Positions 36,501 through 47,200 of a DNA stretch of 64,000 nucleotides are shown here, piece by piece. The position numbers were made by a program, and so were the translations under genes. The notes under the pieces are model-generated. The model made no database searches and was not told the DNA's origin. It saw nothing but the letters and a program-made list of their open reading frames with translations. Numbering within the stretch: the first letter of the stretch is position 1; each line of letters starts with the position of its first letter. This DNA is from Pseudopithomyces maydicus. Its lineage: Eukaryota; Ascomycota; Dothideomycetes; Pleosporales; Didymosphaeriaceae. The DNA is taken from NCBI GenBank assembly GCA_026873275.1, contig JANTUC010000013.1, positions 496,001 through 560,000 on the forward strand. Reading direction: 5' to 3'.

Positions 36501-37050
36501 TGGGCCGCTATGTCTATCATGCATCAACAGGTGATAGTATTGACTTGTGCACTCATCGAGGTAAACCCTATTCGAGATGTTGCTGGCTATCAGGTAGTAG
36601 GTGGTTGAACGTAACAGCTCCTCGAGCAATTGCACTGAAGGCTGGATGTATACGAATCAGAGAGATGACCTTTGGGTGTCTGATATCACCCAAATAGATT
36701 TTAGATAGCCGCAAGGAGCAAGAGCCATGGCCGAATAACTTTTGGAACAGCTGATAGAGTAAGGGAAGCATTTCTATAATCGCACTGAAAGTATAGAAAA
36801 TGTGCAAAATCAAACATCCTCAATTAACTTTCACGGCTTATAAGGTAAAACGAAACTGCCGCTTAACTGCATCGTAACATCTTCATATTAATTATTCGTA
36901 AACGCCTCTGCCGTCTACTGGCGGGCGAAACTAGGTAGAGACTGATACCAGCCGCAATACCAAATCCCAAGAAAAAAGGCTCCGTGATTTTTCCAACCCT
37001 CAACTATCCAAAACCCAGAGAAATAAAATGAATACGAAAGAAGTGAAACT
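33546..37050. other. Gene-free 3.5-kb region
   Basis: I see no supported gene. A minus-strand frame at 34887-35192 (containing QVMRCCAYLMQTIALSNPNL) looks somewhat protein-like but matches no family I know and has no exon partners. The region has a T10/A9 tract and a perfect inverted repeat near 35.37 kb, and otherwise mixed composition. Confidence 0.45.
35367..35400. repeat. Perfect 10-bp inverted repeat next to a T/A tract
   Basis: CCCTACTCAT at 35367-35376 and its exact complement ATGAGTAGGG at 35391-35400 flank a 14-nt spacer. The hairpin lies immediately after a self-complementary T10/A9 tract (about 35346-35364). It could be a transposon footprint or a transcription terminator; neither is shown. 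Confidence 0.7.
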
Positions 37051-38013
37051 TCAAAGTGGTGACCCGCTTCCTCTCGAGCTACCTTTGGGCGATAGAAGGT
37101 CAGCAACAGGGCTTTTATCACCCCTTGCGGCAAGCCGGTCAGCTTCTAGCTGAATGTATCTTCTAAGTCTTGTATCCGGGCATTCATTGTGTGCCCCAAC
37201 CATCTCCATCAGATCGCGCAAGTCAGACTTGAGAATCTCTACTTCGGATTTCAAGACCTTGTTTCTTCGCTCTTGATCTCGTGCTGCTTCGACGAGGTCC
37301 TCTTGTTGTCTCTTCTGTTTTGTCCTGCACTTGCTAGCTGCTTTGCGGTTCTTCTCCAAGTATATTGCCCGCGCAGAGCCAGGCTCCACGTTCTCGGATT
37401 TCCGTCGCCGACCGGTGGTGTATGGGCCAGCGTCCCCCTCACTCTGTAGGCTCATGCGGTGATGCATGTGTCCTGGCGAGGCTTGCTCTGGCATGTCTGT
37501 CCACTGTCCAAAGTTCGGGTACGTTGCCGAACTAACGTTCCCACCCGCCGAGTAGCTGTTATTCGAGTCGTACATCGAATGGTCACCTTCGAAGCGGGTC
37601 TGCATGGGCGAGATGGGAAAAGAGTCCTGCATCTTGATGCTGGTGCGGTTCATGGCTGTGAATGAGGGACGTGTTGAGTAGACGGAACTATCGCTGAATG
37701 ATCCCAACGACGAAGGACCACTGAGGTCCATGCGATGCTCATATCCGCTTGAGGTTGCCGAGAGTGGGGAAGAGTCCGAAGGCTTGGTGTCGGTGGTGGG
37801 GTATTCTGGTTGTCTAATATCCGAGACGAACAGGTACTGATCTTGCGGCGTGGGGAAATTTGGTATGGAGAGACCCAGACGATTCGTCGACGACGATGTG
37901 CCTCTCTTGTTCGGTGCAGACTGCCAGTTATCGTGGCTCGGAAATAGCGCAGTCATGTCGGCTTCGAACTGGTGGCTCGCTGGACCACCAAAGTGATGCT
38001 GTCCTGTTTGCAT
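37051..38013 (-). CDS. bZIP transcription factor, Atf/CREB type
   Basis: A single exon of 320 codons. The basic region (about residues 216-235) contains NRKAASKCR, matching the N-x7-R bZIP rule, preceded by the AIYLEKN lead-in typical of fungal Atf1/AtfA proteins. The leucine zipper follows (about residues 236-275, with VLKSEVEILKSDLRDLMEM), and the C-terminal ECPDTRLRRYIQ is also characteristic. The N-terminal two thirds is Ser/Pro-rich and disordered, with several SP sites (for example FPISPM) that could be targets of the Hog1/Sty1 stress MAP kinase. Such factors govern stress, sporulation and secondary-metabolism genes; the target here is not shown. An additional upstream exon cannot be excluded. 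Confidence 0.9.
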   Translation of the reverse strand: MQTGQHHFGGPASHQFEADMTALFPSHDNWQSAPNKRGTSSSTNRLGLSIPNFPTPQDQYLFVSDIRQPEYPTTDTKPSDSSPLSATSSGYEHRMDLSGPSSLGSFSDSSVYSTRPSFTAMNRTSIKMQDSFPISPMQTRFEGDHSMYDSNNSYSAGGNVSSATYPNFGQWTDMPEQASPGHMHHRMSLQSEGDAGPYTTGRRRKSENVEPGSARAIYLEKNRKAASKCRTKQKRQQEDLVEAARDQERRNKVLKSEVEILKSDLRDLMEMVGAHNECPDTRLRRYIQLEADRLAARGDKSPVADLLSPKGSSRGSGSPL

Positions 38014-39540
38014 ACGGACGTTGGAGAGGATGATTTTGGATGGGTCTGAGCTCTATCTGTCTTCAGGGGTTGAAGAGAGACCTGAAAGGAGATGTAAGTA
38101 GGCAAAGAAGTGGCGTTGGCCAAGGATACAACGAAGACCGTTACTGACAGCCGAATTGTTACTTATAGTAAGCCGGGACAGAGGTCCAAATCCTCTCGGG
38201 TCCCAAGAATGACGATCATGACGACGAACGTGCAAGAAGCGTAGGCAGGATGGACCGCTTCCCCTTAGGTGTCGAGGATAGTCAACATCCCGGATGCTGG
38301 CTGCAGAAGCGTGAAATTGATGCCGTACCGCTCGCAGCGCATGGTAGGCTGCTGATATCCTAGCCTCAGGCAGACACGACAGCGGTTACCGTAGCCGCGG
38401 GGCTATCTTTCGACTCTACTACCACCAATCAACGATCAGGGGACGTCTTCCCACGGTCGGTAAACTCACATCCCTGTCGACATCGGTCTAAAAATGCCAT
38501 CTCCGTGTTCGTAACGAAGCGGCGAACAAAACCATGTCATACCCCGGGCCGCTTGTCGGCATTCAAGGCTAGTGGGTACCAGTGTTGCTGCCACACTGCG
38601 ATCAGCTGTGCTAATGCCAACACCTGCATTCACCTAGGTATGCAGTGCACTCGGTGGTCGAGTGGTTCGCACTAGCTCCAATTAGACTAAGCGATCACCA
38701 GCGGAACATCGTCTTCGCACTCCCCACGCCGAAACATCTTCGTAACGAACAATGTAGTCCCATCTCACGATGAAGATGCTGGGCGCTCTATACAGTAGTG
38801 CCGTTCTATCCTAGTGAACGTGGCGTGACGCCTCACCCCGCAATTCGTTCACGGATCAGTAATGCCCCTGGAGTTAGGCTGCGCGGGTTGTTAGCGAACG
38901 GAACAACATTATCACCGCTTCATCATTTACAAAGCCATTAAGATGAGTTTGATGCTCTTGCCCACATGTGTAGCCTCTACGTCAGATTCGTAGCTGAATT
39001 CGAATCCTCAACGGGGGCTGAGCATCGTCATAAACCCGTCCAAAGCAGTTAACGAATCACTGCTTCAAATGAAGGTCGTCGAAGATGTGCCGCTCACGGC
39101 ACAACGCGAAAGACGGGTTGATATTCTCTCGGCAGGCATCTCTTTCCCATTCGAATTAGCCCTACAACTTAAACGCTATATTTCCAATCTCTGATAGAAT
39201 CATAACATTTCACACCCCCACGTACCGTACTATCTTGCATCTTCCCTTGTCATTTCGAATATCCCGCAAGCGAAAATATGGAATCAGTCGTGTTCCCATA
39301 TTCAGCTGTTCTGAATGTCCAAAATCTCGCCCTTTTCACCTGCGGCAGAGGCTGCCGTGCCCATTGATTACTTTATTATCATGTTCTTACCCAACTGGCG
39401 ACTAAATCGCGACGGCGCCTGTCTAAAATCCACTCGCTCAACAGTCTAAGACGGCCCCACATGTCATTATCGTAAGATATCACCTTCACTGGATAACCAT
39501 CCTCTCATCAGGGTGTTCAAATCCCTACAATTTAGGAAAT
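38014..39540. other. Upstream region of the bZIP gene up to the AT-rich block
   Basis: About 1.5 kb of normal composition without a supported gene. It ends sharply at about 39.54 kb, where composition drops to very AT-rich. Confidence 0.45.
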
Positions 39541-40605
39541 TAGTGCAAAAGGTATCGCGGTAATATAATTACGACGCGTAAAAACTAGGTAGCGAAAAGA
39601 TATCCCCTTTTTAAATAATATAAAAAGCGCTAATATATAAAAAGCTTTATAAAAAATTAGCTAAATTATTATTAAATTAATTTAATTATCTTTTTATTAG
39701 CTGCTATAGTACTAATAACTTAATATTTTAATACTTTAATACTATTTTTATAAGGCTAAGTATCGCGGTACTTATAATAGGCTTATAATATTATAATATT
39801 TAGGCCTCTATCTATTTTTATATTTATTTATTATTATTTATTACTATCTAATCGCTATTTAATTACTATATTATAATATATATATCTTTAATACGCCTAA
39901 GAGCTTTACTAATATTAATAAATATTTTTATTATTATTATTTTATATATCGCGATTATAATTATTATTAATAATTTAATTATTAAGTCTTGCTTTCCTAT
40001 TTATAAAAATATATTTATAGATATATTTTATAATTAGGCTACTATAAAATTTATAAAATAGCTTTTATTTATATTTTATAGAATGGTAAAAAGGTGTCTA
40101 GTTAGTTAACTAGACATTATAAAAATAATTAATAAAAGAGTGTCTCCCTACTAGACAGTAGAAAAATATAGTATATAAAAATTAGTAAATAAAAATATTT
40201 TATTTTACTTAAATTATTATTAGACTAACCTAATTATATCTCTTTAGTTACTTTATAATATTAGAGCTTTAATACTTTAACTATTTTTTAAAGGCTAAGT
40301 ATTATATAAGTATAATAATATTATATTTATATAATACTTAAACTATCTTTTTTTCTACTATTATTATGTCTGCGCAGTAGAGTATATATATAATTTAATA
40401 TAAAATAAAGCCTTTATTAATAACTACTTATTAGCTATTCCTACTACCTTATATATTAAAATTAAGATAACTACTAAACCTTAACTACTTATATTTAAAA
40501 ATATATTAAATAATATTACCTGCATATAAGCTACTAAAATTATAAAATTATTATAACTCTTTAAGTACTTTAAATTAGCTAATTTAATAATTAAAAGCCT
40601 TTAAA

Positions 40606-40857
40606 GTAGCGCTTTTAATTTAATAATTCTTACTAGGTCTTATAAAGAGGTCATTTTAACTATAAATTAAATAATTAAAATATATTTCTTTATTAGAATA
40701 GGTATAGCAGTGAGCAGGTCTCCTATAAATAATAAAATTAATTTCTATTTAAGCCCCTATCCCCTTTAGCTTCCTTTTTATATACTATATTAACGCAGCA
40801 CTAGCGCTTAAATAAAGTATAAATAGTTTTAAATACTAGAAAAGTATCTTCCTTATA
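40606..40857 (-). repeat. Left terminal repeat of the host element (approximate)
   Basis: Aligns clearly with 61606-61774 from about 40690 to 40857. The part to the left is too mutated to align with confidence, so the outer edge is set by length. In 40824-40843, 10 of 20 bases differ from 61741-61760, all G:C to A:T. Confidence 0.6.
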
Positions 40858-43643
40858 ATTATCCCCTCCCTTTATATAGACGTCTCGGCTATAGAGAATT
40901 AGGTTTATATTATAATATTAAATAGAATAATTAGGAATATTATTAGTGCACTTTTATTATAAGCTCTTACTATTATATATATTAAAATTTTAATACTATA
41001 AATATATAGTTATACCTTTTTTATTTATAAGCGCGCCTACTGCGCCGCTATTATACCTATATAAATAATTTTATTTATTTTAAATCTTTCTATCTTCTTA
41101 TTTCTTTTATATTAAAAAAGAGAGATCTCTTATTTCTTTTATAATATTAATTATCTTTTTTTAGTATATACCTATCTCTACGCTATTACTATATTAATAG
41201 GGCTATAAGTTCTTAAGTCTGCAGTATATTATTCTATATATTTTTATTACTATACTTTCGCTTATATTATATATAGACCTTAATTACTTAATAATATATC
41301 CTTTATTAAAAACTTCTCTTTCTTTACTATTTTTACTGTTTAAAGTAGATTTTCTATAACTTATATACTTACTATAATATTAATAATATTATATACTATA
41401 AGTGCTGCTCTAGCTTATATAAATATTATAATTTAGTACTTTAAGAGTTTATCCCTTAAATTAATAACCTCTTTTATAGTTATAAGCGCTTTGCTAGCAC
41501 TATAAATTCTATTTTTATTTAAATTAAAGTACTCGCGATTACTACTTATAAATATACTTAAAATATTAACTTTTTTATTTAAAAGACTGCTAAAAAGGGA
41601 CTTTATAAGTATTTAATTATTATAAAGGCAGCGCTACTTTAAGTAATTATAATTAAGTATTTTACTATTATAGTAGAGGGTTATTTAAATATTTTAAAGT
41701 AATTAGTATATAAATTTATTAGTTACTACGCCTTTATATTAATATTATATAATATAATTTACTATCTCTTAGCGTGCTTAATATATAATCCCTTACTTTT
41801 ATTTTTAAGCTTAAAGAGGAGAATAAGCTAATTCTTTAAAAAGATAAAAAATCTTAAAATATTTTTAATAGAAAAAATAAGCTGTAGCCTACCCTTAAAA
41901 TTTTTATAAATTAAAAATATATATATAGCGCTGCGTTTATCCCTAATACTATTAAATTTAATATTATATAGAATCCCCCTACTGCCTCCGCTAATTATAT
42001 AATTTTTATATATTATTATAATATTAATTAAGATTTTTAAAACCCTCTTTAGGGGGGTCTTATTAAGAATAGAACCTAAGTTAAAGTACTTATTAAAAAT
42101 ATTAAGTAGTCTACTCTAGTTACTATATAAATACTATTAGCGCGTTAGTACCCTATTATATTTTTATTTAGTTTTAAGGCTACCTTTTTAAATATTAATA
42201 TAGATTCTTCTTTTAATACGCCTTTTATAGTTACTTATAGTATTACTATTATACCCCCTCTATACCCTTATATCCCTTTATTAAGATTTAAAGTCTTTAG
42301 TACTATTATAGCTCTTATTTTTAATTTTAATTATAATAAGAAGGTGCCTATACCTTGCTTATTTTATATTATAATTTTTATTATTAATAAAAATTTAGAG
42401 GAAGAGTTTAATAACTTATTATAAAATTCCCCTACTTTAAGTTTATATTTTTATAATATATTAATATTAGTTGCTACTTATCTCCCCGCTATTCTCTTTA
42501 AAATTAAGTATAAAAAGTATAATTACTTTTTTAGTAATAGTAGTTCCTAAGGTAGTATAATAGTTAAGAAGTCTTATAGTGGTGTTATAAAGGCACCCTT
42601 TAATTATAATAATATTAATTATTATAATTATAGCTATAATAATTATAGTTAAAAGATTTTAATAGCTATTCTATTTTTAATTTAGGCTTTATACTCTTCT
42701 TTTAATATTTACTCCCCTATAAAGTAATATTAGTACGCCTTTATAACGCAGTTTAATTAGTATTAATAATATTAATTATTTTAACTTTCTTCTTTTTAGC
42801 TTTATAAATTATAATATTAGTTCTTTATTAATATCTTCCTCTAGAACTTATTAGTTATATTCCTTATTTTATCCCTTCTATTTTACTAAGTACTAAAGAA
42901 TACCTTTTATTTTTCTTTTATTTAATAGTATTTTAATTTTATAGCGTTCCTTTATCGCGATATTTTTATTAGTTCTTATAGGTTTTAGATTTATAGTTTC
43001 TTTACTATTCCTTAATTTATAGGGCTTTAATAAGAAGGTATAAAATACTAAATAAATTCTAGAGCCTTTAGGTAAAACTAATTTATAAGCTTATTTTCCT
43101 ATTAGCTCTTCTATAAAAAAAGGGCTAATATATTAGGGGGATAACTTCTTATTTAAATAAAGGGCTTTTAGGTTCCTTATAAAGAGTAATACTAAATCCC
43201 CTTTTAAGAAGAGTTAGGGCTAATAATATCTATTATAATATTATTTTTATATTTCTATAGCGCGCCGCTAATATAATTCTATTATTTTTTTATTTTTAGC
43301 TAGGGCTTAGAGGCGTACTATTATAATTAGAATCTTATTAAGCGTTATTAATTTATAGTTTAAATATAGGTAGAATCTATAGTAGGCGAAGAATAGAGAT
43401 AATTTTATAATTATATTTTTTAAGTTATTATAAGTAAATTCTATAATTAGGAGTAATTATAGCTAATTTTATTAATCTTTATAAATATAAATATATAGAT
43501 ACTATTTTAAAATTTAGTTTTATTATTCTATCTATCTATTAGTCTAGGGATAGAAAGTAGTACTAAGATAGCGCTTTACCTTTATTATAAAATAAAATTT
43601 TAACTAGAATATTAATATAAAAATAGAACCCCTATCTAATATA

Positions 43644-43648
43644 ATATC
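43644..43648. repeat. Target-site duplication of element 1 (left copy)
   Basis: ATATC at 43644-43648 is repeated at 50804-50808, directly after the right LTR. A 5-bp duplication is normal for Ty3/gypsy integrases. Confidence 0.9.
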
Positions 43649-43819
43649 TGTTACGGCTGCTACGCCGCAACCGAAGTACGGGAATTACGACAAGGGTGAT
43701 GAGGACCAGTGGGAGGGAAGCGTGAGCAGCGATCACGCTTACTATGATGACCTACTGGATTACGATCACGGGTCGGACGCTGAGCACAACATGGACACGT
43801 GAGGAAGGTCACGTGACTG

Positions 43820-43893
43820 GGCTCTGTGGGCTCTGCGACACAGAGCCTACAGAGCCTGGCTCCGTAGGCTCCGTGCAACAGAGCCACGGAGCC
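43820..43893. repeat. Two adjacent hairpins in the element 1 LTR promoter
   Basis: Hairpin one has 16-base arms, 43820-43835 and 43841-43856, with one mismatch and a 5-nt loop. Hairpin two spans 43858-43893. All arms are built from GGCTCYGT-type units. They lie just upstream of the TATA box, so they belong to the U3 promoter. The same sequence recurs in the 3' LTR. Confidence 0.8.
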
Positions 43894-43909
43894 AGTTCGC
43901 ACCCACAAG

Positions 43910-43952
43910 TATATAGCAGCGGCCGCCCGCTTTAGATAGTCCTCATCGTCAA
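43910..43952 (+). promoter_or_regulatory. TATA box and inferred transcript start, element 1 LTR
   Basis: TATATA at 43910-43915 is followed 35 nt later by ATCGTCAA (43945-43952), which is exactly complementary to the primer site after the LTR. The spacing suits a TATA-directed start, so the RNA probably begins at or near 43945. Confidence 0.6.
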
Positions 43953-44146
43953 TCCTCGATTCAGTTCTACTGTCCCTTGCTTCTGCAGTGAAGATTACTA
44001 TTGAGCATTCGGCAACGATAACCTCATTGTATTGATTGACGTTCAACCCACGTGACTTATACCTACCCGTCCGCTCCTCTTAACTCACCATACCCCAACG
44101 CGCACACCCTCGGTCCACGGGACTACAGAGTGTGCCCCGTGACATC

Positions 44147-44154
44147 TTGACGAT
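44147..44154 (+). other. Primer-binding site of element 1, self-priming type
   Basis: TTGACGAT starts two bases after the LTR and is the exact complement of ATCGTCAA at 43945-43952. There is no TGG start as for an ordinary tRNA-primed site. This fits Tf1-type self-priming, in which the 5' end of the element's own RNA folds back as primer. Confidence 0.6.
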
Positions 44155-44201
44155 CGTGTTCTGAGGACAACACACCGGTACGTATCAAGTCGCAACTAAC
44201 A

Positions 44202-47200
44202 ATGGTTCCTGCACCCGTTAAGCCTAGCTCGTCGGACGATACCGACTGGGCCCAGCTCAAGGAACACATTACGTTCCTCAACGAGGAAAGGACGGCGCAA
44301 AAGAAGCTTACGATGAGCTCTACGCGCAAGTCAAGGCATTGTTGGAAGAAAAGGAAAACGGGGCCAGCGCCATACTGAAGAAGCAAATCGAAAAAATGGA
44401 GTCCCGTATGACCAGCCGACCATTGAAGCTGGCCGAACCAGAGAAGTTCGATGGAACAAGGAGCAAGCTAAGGGGGTTCTTAGCCAGCATGGCCTTGCAT
44501 ACGGACCTCAACAGGAGTTACCTGGAAGACGACGAACAGAAGGTAGCATACGTTGCTACACACTTCACCGGCAAAGCAATGGATTGGTTCGACAGTTACC
44601 TAACGGATTATCGGGTCAACAAGACCGATAATCGGAAGACCGAAACCAACCTGATCTTCAACGACTACAACTACTTCGTACAGAAACTCAGACGAACCTT
44701 CGGCGATATAGATGCAGAACGCATGGCCGAAAGAAAGCTCTTGAAACTCCAACAAACCAAATCGGTGGCCGCTTATGTATCAACGTTCGAGCAAGTGGCC
44801 AACAAGGTTCAGGATTGGGGAGAGCGCGGATTGATGACCAGATTCTATGAGGGACTCAAGTCAGACATCCGATACGAAATGATCAGGATGGAAAAGCCCA
44901 CGACACTGTCGGCCCTGATTGAACAAGCGGTCCAGATCGATGATGAACTATTCCTTTGGAAGCAGGATAACAAAGGAGGAAACGGGCACGGCGCGAATGG
45001 CCGTACCAAGAAGAATCACGATCATGGAGATCCCATGGTGCTAGATGCCAACAAAGAAGGCAAGAAATCATGGAAGAAGGACGCTAAGAAAGACAAGCAG
45101 CGCAGAGAAGGCGCCTGTTTCGGCTGCGGCGAGAAAGGCCACATAGCCAGGAACTGCCCAAGTAGAAGCCAGGGTTCTGCCAATAAAGGTCCAAGAAAGG
45201 ATACCAAGGACGGATCTGACGGACAAAAGGAGAAGCTGGCCGGCAGTAAAGAGCATCAAGCCTCGCATTGGGCTGAATGCTCGAACGACATGTGCACTAG
45301 CCACATGAAAAGTAAGAAGGACACGGGATACTGGCCTAGGGAAAAGCTGGCCGCCACAAGGGAAAGGACACTCCAATGGTTGGCGGAAGAACAGAATGCA
45401 CAAATCCCGGAAGCCCCCGAGGTACCAGTAAGCGACTCGGAGGAAGAAGAACTGGATGACTCAGAGAACGAATCCGACGAATCTATGGAAACACCCTCTC
45501 AATCTACGTTCAGGAACGAGGGACCTTTTTCCTCGTCACCAGCGCAGGAAAAACCGTTGTCGCCCACGAAGAACGTAAGGTTTGGGAGGACCGAGTTTCT
45601 CCAACCCAAGGGACCAGCCCAAGAAACCGCCCAACCGGCACACCTCCGGGAAACTAAGGAGGAAGTAGGGAAATGGAGATTTTACGAAAAGGGATCACCG
45701 CCGAAATCCATCCACGAGATATATGAGGATTGGAAGGTGAAGTACCCACGAAACACAAAGTTCACCCATTTCACGAGATGGGTAGAACAAAACATGGTCT
45801 TAGCTGACGAAATGCCTGACCCTGCGGAATGGAAGTGGGTAGCACACGAGGTCAAATGGGTGGACGAAGCGCACACACCCAGGATTCCAGTGAAATATTG
45901 GATACCAATCTCCAACAAACAGGAAACCAAAGGAACCCAGAAGGTCCAGGGTGATGACCCTCGCACGTCCCCAACTCATCCCGCACACCACGAGCTAGCA
46001 TGGGTATCATGCATCGCGCCAGAATGTTCGATGCACCAAGGACCTAAGAAGAAACACCAGGCATACCCGGTACGAGTAGCTGAGGACCCACATACGGACA
46101 TAATCCTTCGGGAAGACGTCCACGGTTGGCATCCATCCAAGAAACACGGTGGATACCTCATCATGGAACCAGGCCCACTACTACCAATGGAATGCGTCAT
46201 GGGACGGCAATGGTACGGGTGCCCAGAGAACAAGTGTCCAAAGCATGTGAACAAGAAAATCCAGACGAAACACTGGCCCAAAGGAAAAGAAGCCCTAAAT
46301 GGGATGTGGGGCCCGCACGTGATGATCCAAGCGAAGTATCATGGACAACCTATTAGGGCAATGATCGATAGCGGAGCAACCAGGAACTTCATCTCAAAGA
46401 AGTTCATGGAGCAGCAAAAGCTTCCGTACACGAACAAAGCGGAGAAACGGACCCTATACAATATAGAGGGACTCCCGTTCACGGAACAGATACACCTCGA
46501 AACGAAACCAGGAACCTTTACCACGGATGGGTTGGTTATTAACAACCTGGTAATGGACTTGGCAGCGATCGACGACCAGCAGGAAGTAATCCTGGGGATG
46601 CCATGGTTAAACCAGGTCAATCCGATCATCCGGTGGGACACTAAGACAGTCGAGTACCCAAGGAGGTTGGCCGCGTCCACCGAGGACGAGCAACGGGTCC
46701 CCAAGGACTATCGCGAATACGAAGAAATATTCCACGAACCGGAAGGGTATCTGCCCGAACACGCAGAATGGGATTGCGAAATCAACCTCGAACCAGGAAA
46801 ACAACCAACCTGGAGTGGAGTCTACAAGACAACGGAAGCGGAAGGGGATATTATCAAGAAATACATCAAGACAAACTTGGAAAGGAAGTATATCCGGCCT
46901 TCTTACTCATCGGCGGCACATGGAGTAACCTTTGCCGACAAAAAGGACGACCCTGAACCCCGTTTCTGTGTGGATTTCCGGAAAACGAACGACATAACCA
47001 TCAAGGATCGATACCCTCTGCCTAGGATCGATGAATTACAAGATGAACTAAAGTCAGCCAAGATCTTCACCAAACTAGATGTGAAGAATGCGTATCATCA
47101 GATCAGGATGAAAGAAGGCGAGGAATGGAAAACAGCATTCAGGACCAAATTCGGACTCTTCGAATACCTGGTTATGCCTTTTGGATTATCCAACGCGCCA

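Larger units (their letters stand above)
39541..43648. repeat. AT-rich RIP-mutated transposon block, left part
   Basis: Extreme AT richness dominated by TA dinucleotides, with stops in all frames. This is the expected result of repeat-induced point mutation (C-to-T on both strands). It contains the left terminal repeat of the old host element near 40606-40857, older unidentified remnants to its left, and the distal part of the host element to its right, up to the insertion site of element 1. Confidence 0.85.
43649..44144 (+). repeat. 5' LTR of element 1
   Basis: 496 bp, starting TGTTACGG and ending GTGACA. It contains a GTCACGTGAC palindrome (43808-43817), two strong GC-rich hairpins (43820-43893), a TATA box (43910-43915) and the likely transcript start near 43945. 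Confidence 0.95.

Noticed and set aside
43660..44046. 128-codon minus-strand frame in the element 1 LTRs (also 50319-50705)
   Set aside because: It lies entirely inside both LTRs, has no recognised domain and contains hairpin-derived low complexity. Probably a chance frame.
44339..44341. Start of the element 1 Gag at 44339
   Set aside because: This codon is TTG. The natural start is the ATG at 44202, separated only by the A4 frame break.
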